From NCBI GenBank assembly GCA_963663525.2, contig CAXXHC010000004.1, positions 1-64,000 on the forward strand: a stretch of 64,000 bases of DNA. Direction: 5' to 3'. A program made the position numbers and the translations under genes. Shown here piece by piece: positions 25,143 to 33,787 of the stretch (positions within the stretch are counted from its first letter, which is position 1; each line of letters begins with the position of its first letter). Source of the DNA: G963663525 sp963663525. GTDB taxonomy: Bacteria > Myxococcota_A > SURF-8 > G963663525. A model generated the notes under the pieces. The model worked only from the letters and a program-made list of their open reading frames with translations. It had not been told where the DNA came from and searched no databases.

Positions 25143-25823
25143 ATGGATAGCCTGATGCTAACCTTTGGGGCGGTGAAATTGCAATGGCACACCGTCCTGC
25201 TTTCGTTTGTATTTGCTTTTGCATTGTCCAGCACGATCGCGATTGTCTACGAGAAGACATTTAGCGGCCTTTCGTGGTCCAAAGGGCTTGTACAAAGTAT
25301 GATCCTTGGAAGTCTGATTTCATGTCTCTTGATGATTGCTATTGGAGACAATGTTGCCAGAGGAATTGGAATTGTAGGTTCTCTGGCTGTCATCAGATTT
25401 AGAACAAACTTACGTGATCCAAGAGACTTGGTGTTTCTCTTTGCCGCATTAGGGGTCGGTGTCGCTGCTGGTGTCCAAAGTTATGTCGCGGGTTCTATTG
25501 GAGCCCTGTTTTTCTCGGCCATAGCCGTCACCTTGCATGCCTCTACTTTCGGAAATCGCAGAAAACATGATGGACTTGTTCGCTTCCAAATTCCAACAGG
25601 CCCCGACTCCGGAGCCAAAGTCGCACAAATCATGCAAACAATACCAAAGACATTTGCCCTGGTAACAATGCGGGATGTTTCTCAGGGAGAAATGGTTGAT
25701 TGTGCATATCAGATAAAGATGGGTAGAAATTCTGATCCTGATGTTTTGCTGCAAGCTCTAAAAAACATATCCGGTATCCGTGGATTGACATACATGAATC
25801 AACAGACAACGGTAGAAGTTTGA
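25143..25823 (+). CDS. DUF4956 membrane protein
   Basis: 226 residues, with GGAGAG six bases before ATG. The N-terminal 130 residues contain three to four membrane helices (VLLSFVFAFALSSTIAIVY, SMILGSLISCLLMIAI, FLFAALGVGVAAGVQSYV, GALFFSAIAVTLHA) around the family-typical loop GIVGSLAVIRFRTNLRDPRD. The C-terminal 80 residues form a cytosolic ferredoxin-like part (KTFALVTMRDVSQGEMVDCAYQIKMG). DUF4956 genes are often found next to VTC-domain and CotH genes, as here, but the function is not established. An inner-membrane component of the phosphoryl/polyphosphate machinery is inferred. It precedes the HlyD-like gene by one base. Confidence 0.9.
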   Translation: MDSLMLTFGAVKLQWHTVLLSFVFAFALSSTIAIVYEKTFSGLSWSKGLVQSMILGSLISCLLMIAIGDNVARGIGIVGSLAVIRFRTNLRDPRDLVFLFAALGVGVAAGVQSYVAGSIGALFFSAIAVTLHASTFGNRRKHDGLVRFQIPTGPDSGAKVAQIMQTIPKTFALVTMRDVSQGEMVDCAYQIKMGRNSDPDVLLQALKNISGIRGLTYMNQQTTVEV

Positions 25824-25824
25824 T

Positions 25825-27474
25825 ATGTTTGAAAAGTTTAAACCAAAGATTTTTCATAGCGCAGTTGGCCTATCCTTTTTAATTGCCATTGTGGGATATT
25901 GGTACTGGCAGATCAACCCGGATATGGTTGGTGTTGTAGAGTCAAAGTTTCATAACATTGGAGCCAGAGAAGCCGGTCTGATCGCCGAAATCGCTGTTGA
26001 TATTGGGGATCGAGTTGATCCGGGACAAGTCCTGGCGAGGTTGGATGTATCCGATCTTGTGGCTGAACAAGAACAGTTGGAGCAAGAACTAAAAAACCTC
26101 AGCAATTCCTTGCAAGCGGACAAAACACGATTTGAACTTGAATCTGAGAAATTATTATTGCAGATGAAGACTGAATCTTCTGTTTTGGGTAGACATTTTG
26201 CGGAATATGAAGCGAAACTCGCCGAGGTGGTCGCCCTAGACAAGGAGATCAATAGGCTAAAAGATGCAGAGAGTGCTGGTCTTGGTAGAACAAGAGACCT
26301 AGCGGATCTGATGATCCAAAGGGAATCAATAAGCAGTTATATTAAGGAAAGAAAAAAAGTCCTCAAAAACACCTATCGGAATTCCAGTAATACAACAAAA
26401 AAGCTCGGCCGTGAAAACCTGGAAAACCTGATGATTTCACAACTCGGAGACAGACTTGAACAGATTGATCAAGTCAAGCTGGGACTCACGATTATCAGTC
26501 AACGTATAAAAAACAGGCGCATTGTAGCTCCATGTAATGGGTACGTAACTGCTGTATTGTTCCGAAAAGGCGATACCGTTCAGTCCTATGATCCAGTCTT
26601 CACAATTGAAGATACGAACATCAGTTTTGTGACGGCCTATGTCCCCGAGGTAGTTAGAGCCAATGCAAGAAATGGACAGGCTGTAAAAGTATACCTTAAA
26701 AGTACAGGTGCTCTCGGTGCAGAAGGGCACATTTCCTTTGTTCATCCGGGCTATTCGCCAATTCCCCCACGTTTGACCTATAGAGGGCAGGAAGTTTGGG
26801 CAAGGAAGCTACGTGTTAAGCTTACTTTGCCGCACATGCTTTTGCCCGGCGAGGCCGTCAGGGTTTCGTTGGTTGGAGATTCCTACCTGGATATCGTAGA
26901 AAAACCAGCGCAGGCTTCTACTCCAGATAAAATCGAGACCGATATCAAGAAAATTAAGGTGCCAGGTGAAATCCGCTCCATCAGTTCATTTGAACCCTCG
27001 GGGCTTATCTGGCTGGACGATTTACAAAAGTACCTTGTTGTAAGTGATGATACCGGTCAAAAAGGTATCAACGAACATGCGCCCATGCTGTTTCTAATGA
27101 ATTCTGATGGCTCACTTGAAAAGAATCCCGTGTACTTGAAAGGAGTTGAATCAGTAAATGATCTTGAGGCAATAACTCAAACACCGGAAGGAATCATTTA
27201 TCTTGTTTCTTCCCAGAACATCAGCAAAAAGGGCAAGAGACCGATAAGGCGTCTCCAGCTATTGAAGGTGAAAAGAGAACGTACCCAAAGAGGGTTGCTG
27301 TCTAAGTTTGAGAAAGCACATGGAAAATGGCCCAAGCCCACTATCATCCAGAGCTTTGATTCGCTAAAGCCAGAGGGAATTTGCGAAACGATTGACGACA
27401 ATCTGATCATCGTTTTTGATGCCGACCAGGCGGATGCACGTTTCGCTGTTCTGGCCAAGGAGGGGGGCCAATGA
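25825..27474 (+). CDS. HlyD-like membrane-fusion protein with C-terminal propeller-like domain
   Basis: 549 residues. One N-terminal membrane helix (residues about 12-28) is followed by a lipoyl-like half (AREAGLIAEIAVDIGDRVDPGQVLARLD), a long coiled coil (about 75-230), the second lipoyl half (RIVAPCNGYVTAVLFRKGDTV) and a beta-barrel up to about 355 (LPGEAVRVSLVGDSYLD). This is the periplasmic adaptor architecture of efflux and type I secretion systems. Residues about 370-549 are extra: EPSGLIWLDDLQKYLVVSDDTG and DLEAITQTPEGIIYLVSS, resembling SdiA-regulated/esterase-like beta-propeller segments and the lipoprotein at 30652-31569. No ABC or RND pump is encoded nearby. It overlaps the TolC-like gene by four bases. 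Confidence 0.85.
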   Translation: MFEKFKPKIFHSAVGLSFLIAIVGYWYWQINPDMVGVVESKFHNIGAREAGLIAEIAVDIGDRVDPGQVLARLDVSDLVAEQEQLEQELKNLSNSLQADKTRFELESEKLLLQMKTESSVLGRHFAEYEAKLAEVVALDKEINRLKDAESAGLGRTRDLADLMIQRESISSYIKERKKVLKNTYRNSSNTTKKLGRENLENLMISQLGDRLEQIDQVKLGLTIISQRIKNRRIVAPCNGYVTAVLFRKGDTVQSYDPVFTIEDTNISFVTAYVPEVVRANARNGQAVKVYLKSTGALGAEGHISFVHPGYSPIPPRLTYRGQEVWARKLRVKLTLPHMLLPGEAVRVSLVGDSYLDIVEKPAQASTPDKIETDIKKIKVPGEIRSISSFEPSGLIWLDDLQKYLVVSDDTGQKGINEHAPMLFLMNSDGSLEKNPVYLKGVESVNDLEAITQTPEGIIYLVSSQNISKKGKRPIRRLQLLKVKRERTQRGLLSKFEKAHGKWPKPTIIQSFDSLKPEGICETIDDNLIIVFDADQADARFAVLAKEGGQ

Positions 27475-28772
27475 AAGACATCCTTGCCTTTCCGCCAGTT
27501 CTTACAGCAATTGTTTGTACGCTATGGATGATTTCATCAAACAATCTCGCTATGGCAGAGCTTGGAGACAGTGAGAGTAAAACTGATTCACCATCCTATG
27601 TGATGACTGAAGCAGAGGCTGTGAAGCTTGCCCTGAAGAACAGCCGTAAACTGGAGTCGCTGGATACCTCCATTGATATTCAACAAAATCGCCTAGATTC
27701 CGCTACGAGTGTAGATAACCCGGAGTTGCGGATTAAGCATCTATCAACAAAATATCTGACCGATTCCTTTGATGAACTTGCCATAGGTTTGCGCTGGAAT
27801 GTTCCGAGGTTGGGCGAGTTGTCACTTCGAAAACAGAGTGCAATGGTTCGCTATCGTGAGGCGCAGGTGGACAAAGCTGTCGCCATGCTGGTATTATGCA
27901 GAAAAGTACGCAAAACATATGCGGATATTATTTATCATCAGGCATTAGTCAACATCATTGAGAACAGAATTCGAATCGAACTGCAACGAATCAAGCAAAT
28001 CGAAAAGATGGCCAATATTGGTCGACGCTCCATCGTATATTTTGCAAAAGCCAAAATGTGGCTGGAAGACGCCAAAAGCGAATCAGCAAAAATCAGCAAG
28101 AGACTAATGCAGTCTCATCATAAACTTCAACGTTTGACCGGCATGGATGCAGCGCTAATCCTTGTGTCGGAAGACTTGCCGCAAATTGATTGCGATGAAG
28201 AGCAGTTGACACGGATTGCCAATGAAAATCGTAGTGAACTTGACTTGTTTCGGGAACGGATGTTGCTTGCTGAAAAAGAACACAATATGCAACGGTATAA
28301 GCTGATTCCCTGGTTCTCATACATCGAGGCTGATTATCACCTGGAACATCGGAAAGACGATTGGGGTGAGATCATGGTGGGTATCGAGCTCCCCCTATTC
28401 AACTTTAATCAAGGCAATATAGAAGCGACTCGACTTTCGATAGACCGAAAGCAGATAAAACTCGATGCGGTCAAAGAAGATCTCTCAAATGATTTAACCA
28501 GAACGATTGATATATACAGGGAATATCTGCTTGAGTGGAAAACTGGTTCAGACAATGCAAGAACAATCATTACCACAGTGAACCAAATCATTGAAGAGAA
28601 CAAGCAACACGAAACGATACCCATCGATGAGATAATTGAATTGGAACGGACAGTTCTGGCTACCAAACAAAAGCAGGCAAACCGGCAACACAAACTCGCC
28701 CATTCCCTCTATGATTTGTATTTCTCACTTGGTGTTCAAGGATATGAGGAACTTACGGGAGAAGCTTTGTAA
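27471..28772 (+). CDS. TolC-like outer-membrane channel
   Basis: 433 residues. A Sec signal (AIVCTLWMISSNNLAMA) is followed by TolC/OEP-type helical repeats: MTEAEAVKLALKNSRKLESLDTSIDIQQNRL and its second-half counterpart RIANENRSELDLFRERMLLAEKEHNM with KLIPWFSYIEADYHLEH and VGIELPLFNFNQGN. The length fits outer-membrane efflux proteins, which trimerise into a channel that docks with HlyD adaptors. It overlaps both neighbours (ATGA with the adaptor, TAATG with the VTC gene), so adaptor and channel are made together. What it exports is not evident, as no pump gene is present. Confidence 0.88.
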   Translation: MKDILAFPPVLTAIVCTLWMISSNNLAMAELGDSESKTDSPSYVMTEAEAVKLALKNSRKLESLDTSIDIQQNRLDSATSVDNPELRIKHLSTKYLTDSFDELAIGLRWNVPRLGELSLRKQSAMVRYREAQVDKAVAMLVLCRKVRKTYADIIYHQALVNIIENRIRIELQRIKQIEKMANIGRRSIVYFAKAKMWLEDAKSESAKISKRLMQSHHKLQRLTGMDAALILVSEDLPQIDCDEEQLTRIANENRSELDLFRERMLLAEKEHNMQRYKLIPWFSYIEADYHLEHRKDDWGEIMVGIELPLFNFNQGNIEATRLSIDRKQIKLDAVKEDLSNDLTRTIDIYREYLLEWKTGSDNARTIITTVNQIIEENKQHETIPIDEIIELERTVLATKQKQANRQHKLAHSLYDLYFSLGVQGYEELTGEAL

Positions 28773-29539
28773 TGGAACCGGATTTCGACAAACTCCGTAG
28801 GTATGAAATCAAATATAGGATCAATGAGGAAACGGCTTCAGAAATTCGTAAATGGCTGCAGCCCATCTTCTCGCTGGACAAACACGCAGATCCGGGAATC
28901 AACGGGTATGTGGTCAACAATCTGTATTTCGATACGCTAGACTTGCGATTTTATCACGACACAAAATTTCGAAAACTCAAAAGATACAAGCCTAGGGCAC
29001 GGTATTACGGCAACTGCCCAGATGACTTTTTGATGCTTGAAATCAAGAATAAGGAAAACAATATTATCTGGAAAAAGCGAAAACGGGTTTCAATCAGTGA
29101 GTGGTTGACATTCAGAGATAGCAGAACAACAGAACCAACAGGAGCTTATTCGCCTTTGCCAAACAGCTTTGAGGAATTGATGTGTCTAACGGGAGCCCAA
29201 CCGATGATGCATGTCAGGTATTTCAGAGAACCCTGGGTTAGCGACATTGACGATTACGGCAGAGTCACGTTTGATAGGCAGCTGAGCTACAAACTCGCCC
29301 ATGGTTCATGGAACATTCAGGCTAAAAATGAAGAGATGATCTATTATGATGATCCTATTACCACAAAACATGAAAACTCACCGGTGATTCTCGAGATCAA
29401 GACAGAATCGCTGGTCCCAATCTGGACAATAGAGTTGATCAGAAATTTCAATTTGGAACAAAAAGGATTCTCGAAGTATTGCTATGTCATAGACAGATGC
29501 AATGAGTTTCATGAAGTCAGCAGACATAGTGCGTATTGA
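28772..29539 (+). CDS. VTC-domain protein (polyphosphate polymerase-like)
   Basis: 255 residues making one VTC/TTM tunnel domain. Family motifs: LRRYEIKYRIN near the N terminus, VNNLYFDTLDLRFYHD, YKPRARYY, FLMLEIKNKENNIIWKKRKRV, FDRQLSYKL, VILEIKTE and FSKYCYVIDRC. The alternating Arg/Lys and Glu of EIKYR, RARYY, EIKNK, KKRKR and EIK would line the phosphate tunnel. In yeast Vtc4 this domain polymerises polyphosphate from ATP; bacterial members are little studied. It has no signal peptide, so it should act in the cytosol. Its place beside DUF4956 and in one operon with CotH matches recurrent neighbourhoods. Confidence 0.9.
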   Translation: MEPDFDKLRRYEIKYRINEETASEIRKWLQPIFSLDKHADPGINGYVVNNLYFDTLDLRFYHDTKFRKLKRYKPRARYYGNCPDDFLMLEIKNKENNIIWKKRKRVSISEWLTFRDSRTTEPTGAYSPLPNSFEELMCLTGAQPMMHVRYFREPWVSDIDDYGRVTFDRQLSYKLAHGSWNIQAKNEEMIYYDDPITTKHENSPVILEIKTESLVPIWTIELIRNFNLEQKGFSKYCYVIDRCNEFHEVSRHSAY

Positions 29540-29557
29540 TGCACCCAGGAGACAGAA

Positions 29558-30637
29558 ATGAAAAGAGAGATGATTGCTACTATGTTGTGTGCGTTTCTTT
29601 TACTGGTTGCCTGTGGAGACGGTACGGTTGAGAATGGAGGTGGTGACAGTGATTCTGATCTTGAGAATACGGATCAGACAGCCTCTAATGGTCTGGTAAT
29701 CAACGAGATTGTAGCCAAATCATCAACAGATGAAGACTGGATTGAACTTTACAATCAATCCTCCAAAGATCAGGACATAAGTAATTACCAATTAATGGAT
29801 AGCAAGGATACCGAAGCGTACATTATTCCGGCTGGTACAATCATTTCCGGAAACAACTACCTGGTATTTGAACGTGATAAATCCGGCGAAAGCAGTTTTG
29901 CCTTTGGTTTGTCTTCTGAAGATGCCGTGCGTCTGATTGATGATGATGGAGAGGTGGTCGACAGCACCAACTGGGTAGAAGGAGAGGCTCCGGAAGACAA
30001 AAGCTGGGGAAGATCTCCAGATGGTACCGGCGGCTTCAAAACACTGCTTGCATCAAGCAAAGGCACAAAAAACCAGGATAACTGCGGAGACGGAAATATC
30101 GATGCCGGTGAAGAATGCGATACAGACAACTTGAATGATACCTCCTGTGCCTCACTGGGTTTTAACTCAGGTTTATTGCTGTGCAACAGCAATTGCGCTC
30201 TTGATTTCAGTCAATGTGTCTATTCGTCAAACGAGGTTACCATAAATGAAGTCGTTGTAAAATCAACGGATGAAAAAGAGGAGCGCCTTCCTGACTGGAT
30301 TGAATTATACAATCCTGGTGACACAACCAATATCTCCGGTTGGATTATCAAAGATAGCAACGATGCCAATGTGTATCGTATTGAGGAGAATACATTTATT
30401 GAATCTGGTGAGTACCTGGTATTTGAATATGACAAAACTGGAATGGCAGGTTTCGAATTTGGTCTTGGTTCAGCCGATTCAGTGCGACTTTATAACCGAC
30501 TGGAAGAGCTGCTAAGTGAGACCCAATGGGAAGAGGATCAGGTCCCTGCTGGTACAAGCTGGGGACGTATTCCAGATGGCACGGGAAGTTTCAAGGTGCT
30601 TGAAAACATTACAAAAGCCAGCGCAAATCTGGAATAA
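29558..30637 (+). CDS. lipoprotein with two lamin-tail domains
   Basis: 359 residues, with AGGAGACAG before ATG. The lipoprotein signal ends LLLVACGDG. After an acidic linker come lamin-tail domain 1 (about 45-170: LVINEIVAKSSTDEDWIELYN, FGLSSEDAVRLIDDDGEVVDSTNW), a Cys-rich spacer (CGDGNIDAGEECDTDNLNDT to CALDFSQC) like the myxobacterial Cys repeat, and lamin-tail domain 2 (about 225-350: VTINEVVVKSTDEKEERLPD, WIELYNP, FGLGSADSVRLYN). Domain 2 is close in sequence to that of the CotH protein. Lamin-tail domains are Ig-like binding modules. It lacks a kinase domain, so it may be a substrate, scaffold or binding partner of the CotH protein. Last gene of the operon. Confidence 0.85.
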   Translation: MKREMIATMLCAFLLLVACGDGTVENGGGDSDSDLENTDQTASNGLVINEIVAKSSTDEDWIELYNQSSKDQDISNYQLMDSKDTEAYIIPAGTIISGNNYLVFERDKSGESSFAFGLSSEDAVRLIDDDGEVVDSTNWVEGEAPEDKSWGRSPDGTGGFKTLLASSKGTKNQDNCGDGNIDAGEECDTDNLNDTSCASLGFNSGLLLCNSNCALDFSQCVYSSNEVTINEVVVKSTDEKEERLPDWIELYNPGDTTNISGWIIKDSNDANVYRIEENTFIESGEYLVFEYDKTGMAGFEFGLGSADSVRLYNRLEELLSETQWEEDQVPAGTSWGRIPDGTGSFKVLENITKASANLE

Positions 30638-30651
30638 ATAGCGCATCGGTC

Positions 30652-31569
30652 TTATTGGCAACGGATCTCGTAGATAGCGGGATAATCATCGGACACCGCT
30701 TCTGAGGTGTGCCAAATCGAGCCACTTTCAGAATTGTAAGCGGCAGCTTCTCCTTGCTCTTCGGATCCTGCGTTGATTGTTCGATAGGATAAACCTGCAA
30801 GGGATTGAATACTTGCTTTTTCATCAAAGTTGTATTCATAGATGCTGTCGTTGGTCCTTAGCAACAAATGCAAGCCATCAGGATGAATATCTGCCGCCGT
30901 AATTGATTCGTCTTCTTTGATGTCGATTCTACCCATATACGAAGGAGATTGAGAGGTCTTGGTGCTAAATCCATCGGCTCTGAAATAGGCGCTATATCCC
31001 AATTGCTTGGAAAACAAATAAATTCCCGTGTCTTCATCAACAGCCATCGCTTCGACATCATGAGGTTTGTCCAGATAGGTCAAAGTCATGCTTTCAACAT
31101 CTGTTATCAGCATGCTAGCGAATGGGGTATCGGAATCTAGTGACGGCTCAACAAACCGGATGACACGAACCTCGTCTCTGTCTTCTTTGTTATCGCCAGT
31201 GTCTGCAATAAATATACAGTCATCATTGCCGCATTTTGCAACAGCAATATCTTCCCAATCTTCATTATCCAGATCATTGAACACCATCGTTCCAAGAAGG
31301 TCACGGCTTGTATTCATTGCATAAATTATTGCACTATGACCCGCATCGTTATGTAAATAAAATATATCTTTGTTTCTTCTACTGAAAGCCATTCCAGACA
31401 CTTCGGTTAAGCGATCATCTTTTAGTTTGCCAATATATAGCGGATTGTCATATTCCGAACAGCTTTGGAATTCATCTGGCTCAATAGGTTGAGATTCACC
31501 ACAGGCAGAGACTGTTGAAATCAAAATGAGAGAAAAATAAACAGCGAAAATTGCTTTTTCATAAATCAT
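30652..31569 (-). CDS. propeller-like lipoprotein convergent with the operon
   Basis: 305 residues from ATG 31569, with GAGG nine bases upstream; a TTG 15 bases earlier is less likely. The signal IFAVYFSLILISTVSAC ends in a lipobox. The mature protein is beta-rich with recurrent strands: LTEVSGMAFSRRNKDIFYLHNDAG, DWEDIAVAKCGNDDCIFIADTGDN, HDVEAMAVDEDTGIYLFSKQ, ITAADIHPDGLHLLLRTNDSIYEY and GEAAAYNSESGSIWHTSE. This looks like a six-bladed propeller of the esterase-like/SdiA-regulated type and parallels the C-terminal domain of the HlyD-like protein (E-x-SG, D-x-EAI/DI motifs). It ends only 14 bases from the operon end and has no terminator between. Confidence 0.75.
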   Translation of the reverse strand: MIYEKAIFAVYFSLILISTVSACGESQPIEPDEFQSCSEYDNPLYIGKLKDDRLTEVSGMAFSRRNKDIFYLHNDAGHSAIIYAMNTSRDLLGTMVFNDLDNEDWEDIAVAKCGNDDCIFIADTGDNKEDRDEVRVIRFVEPSLDSDTPFASMLITDVESMTLTYLDKPHDVEAMAVDEDTGIYLFSKQLGYSAYFRADGFSTKTSQSPSYMGRIDIKEDESITAADIHPDGLHLLLRTNDSIYEYNFDEKASIQSLAGLSYRTINAGSEEQGEAAAYNSESGSIWHTSEAVSDDYPAIYEIRCQ

Positions 31570-31773
31570 TTGAGTATTCCTCAAGGGTTAGCAGCATCGA
31601 ATTGTCCGAGTCAAACAATAATGGAACCATTTCGGCTATTGAAAATACTCACTATATTCGATTGCCCAGTTATTGCTTTGCGAGGTAATTATCTGCTATT
31701 TTCCGATCATTTTGCAACACAATTTCACAGGTTGTCGGTCGCCAAAATTAGAAAATGCCCATTACTGCCGCCC

Positions 31774-32039
31774 AAAATCATGGATGAAAATTTTTAGGAA
31801 ACAACCTTCTTCATCCATGTATCTGCTTGAAAATATTTTGTTTCCGTGTGACGTTCGTCCATGTTTTGTCCATGCACGTCCATGTGCGTCCATGAAAGAA
31901 CAATGAAAACGGTATGTTATCCATGAGCACCACAAAGCCGCTCCGGCGATTCAAAAGGTGGCTTATCTCTTTGTAATTACTGAGTAATTATGGATATTGC
32001 GAATCGACATCCGCTCCATTTCATCCATGCATGGATGAA
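31774..32039. repeat. phased TCCATG repeat array with palindromes
   Basis: Nine TCCATG hexamers lie in 260 bases. Plus-strand copies start at 31814, 31858, 31869, 31879, 31889, 31920 and 32024; minus-strand copies lie at 31779-31784 and 32030-32035. The four at 31858-31894 are spaced 11, 10 and 10 bases, one helical turn. TTCATCCATG/CATGGATGAA forms a perfect 20-bp palindrome at 32020-32039, and the same ten-base arm occurs singly at 31810-31819 and inverted at 31779-31788. TAATTACT-G-AGTAATTA (31974-31990) is another palindrome. No gene lies in 31570-32143. It could be iterons, an operator cluster, or recombinase arm sites at the prophage edge. Confidence 0.75.
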
Positions 32040-32103
32040 GGCTTGTTTTCGAGAACAATCGTCCTTCCGAAAGACGGTGCGCGCCTTCTCGCCGTGATTT
32101 GAG

Positions 32104-32137
32104 AAAAAAGGAAACGAATCGGCGGAGGGTCGTTTCC
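32104..32137 (-). terminator. intrinsic terminator of the prophage late operon
   Basis: On the minus strand GGAAACGA (arm at 32130-32137) pairs with TCGTTTCC (arm at 32110-32117) and is followed by TTTTTTCTC. It lies seven bases after the last phage gene and fixes the left end of the phage transcription unit. Confidence 0.85.
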
Positions 32138-32143
32138 CCCCAT

Positions 32144-33763
32144 TCAAACCAGCAATTTCTTCCTTCGATACGTCACGCGCAATCCCTTAAAAATCAAATG
32201 GCCGTCCCCCCATTGCTCACTGAGCCCGCTTTCACCTTGCGAATACACGACGACTCGCCAGACGTCGTCAACAGTCATCTCTTGCGGAGCCGGATCATTG
32301 TCCGGATCGTCTGTTGCTATTGCCGTAACCATTTGATGAACTTGCTCGGCAGAGAGAGTATAGACACCCGACTGATCGACGGTTTTATCATTGCCGTAGC
32401 CAACGCCGATTTCATCTTGCGCTTCGGTCATATCCGCTGTCAATTCAGTACGATACAACCGTATGTCCACTTTGTGCGCATATGAATCCGTGTTTTGCAT
32501 GGCTGCAGCTACAGAGGTAATTTGCGCACCCGGAATCGTCGGGATCGGCAAGACCAATCGATTGAAACTGGCATTCGTGCGCATAAAACCGCCGCCATTG
32601 TTGCCCATTTCCCAATCGTCATCCGGCCATGTTCCCTGGAGATAATACGCAGCACAGGGCGGCACCATCCGGTAAAATGTCACGTAATCGTCGAAGGCTA
32701 CATCGTCTGCATCATCGGCATCCAAAGTGACAGCATTTTGGAATGTGACTTCTCCGGAAAAAGTATCTCCTGATTTCAGGGCTCGATCATTGAGATTTTC
32801 GACAAGAGCGGCTAGAGCAGCCTGTACTTCGCTGTCCGATAACGAAAAAGGAGTACCAGAGATGGCTTGTGTTGAAATTGCCGAGGCGGCATGAGCAGCA
32901 GACGACTCGGTTTCATGGGCATTCAACTGATTCTGAAGGGTCGAGATTGCCTGACTGCGATCGATGATTTCTTGAGCGATCGTATCGGCATTTCCTTTGA
33001 CATTCTCGGTACTTCGACCATCTCCAGCCAATTCCGCAAACGCGGCTTCTACGTTTTCTGCCGTAAACCGCTCTTCGGAATCTTCAACGGAAATACTCGA
33101 AGCGGCATGCGCTGACGTTGTCGTATTCAAGTGAGCATTGATTTGCAAAATACCATTGGGGGTCAGCGTCAGCGATGGCGCGGTCATGTCTACCAGATTC
33201 CCGTCATCCACAGTTCCACTTGCCACCATAAACACATGAAATTCATCGGTTTCTTTGAAATGACGTGCCAGAATTGCCGATTGATCGCCGTGAATCACGT
33301 GGTAACCATCGGTCTCCAGTGTCAGATTTCGCATGATGACCGGTGCACTGGCGTTGTACACGTGGGACCAGGTAGTTTCACCGGGCTGCATCCGTCCATA
33401 GGCCAGCAAAACGGCATGCTCGGGAAGATTCGGAATCGGGGGATTGAGATCGTCCGAGGGAGTTCCCTCAATGACTTCGTAATGGGCTTCAAGGTTGGGA
33501 TAGGTTTCCAGGTATTCGTGGCGGCAGACGATCAGATCGTAGCGATTGAGGGTTGGATGTCCTGGAGGCACTTCGACGGATATGACATCCGTTTCCTCAA
33601 TGCGGATGCCTTCTTCCGTCAAGAGCACTCCGGGATCGATAGTTCCATCGGAATGCACGCGAAACCCGGAATACACTCCGGCAGGTACAATGCCGATCCA
33701 TTTACGGTTCTCTCCCCTGGGATCCAAGGGAGCACGGTAGTCGATATCGCGGATTTGAGTCAT
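32144..33763 (-). CDS. tail fibre/tail-tip structural protein
   Basis: 539 residues; the last gene of the phage tail module. The N-terminal 200 residues (MTQIRDIDYRAPLDPRGENRKWIGIVPAGVYSGF...) resemble the baseplate-attachment part of proteins found at this position in other contractile phages. Residues about 215-330 have low-complexity Ala/Ser/His repeats (NAHLNTTTSAHAAS, NAHETESSAAHAASAI) typical of fibre shafts, then DRALKSGDTFSGEVTFQNAVTLDADDADD, a tail-fibre-repeat-like segment. The C-terminal 170 residues form a beta-rich receptor-binding-like tip. It follows the gpI-like gene by 24 bases and is followed by a terminator. Confidence 0.7.
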   Translation of the reverse strand: MTQIRDIDYRAPLDPRGENRKWIGIVPAGVYSGFRVHSDGTIDPGVLLTEEGIRIEETDVISVEVPPGHPTLNRYDLIVCRHEYLETYPNLEAHYEVIEGTPSDDLNPPIPNLPEHAVLLAYGRMQPGETTWSHVYNASAPVIMRNLTLETDGYHVIHGDQSAILARHFKETDEFHVFMVASGTVDDGNLVDMTAPSLTLTPNGILQINAHLNTTTSAHAASSISVEDSEERFTAENVEAAFAELAGDGRSTENVKGNADTIAQEIIDRSQAISTLQNQLNAHETESSAAHAASAISTQAISGTPFSLSDSEVQAALAALVENLNDRALKSGDTFSGEVTFQNAVTLDADDADDVAFDDYVTFYRMVPPCAAYYLQGTWPDDDWEMGNNGGGFMRTNASFNRLVLPIPTIPGAQITSVAAAMQNTDSYAHKVDIRLYRTELTADMTEAQDEIGVGYGNDKTVDQSGVYTLSAEQVHQMVTAIATDDPDNDPAPQEMTVDDVWRVVVYSQGESGLSEQWGDGHLIFKGLRVTYRRKKLLV

Positions 33764-33787
33764 GAATTTTACTTTCTTTTTTCAGTT

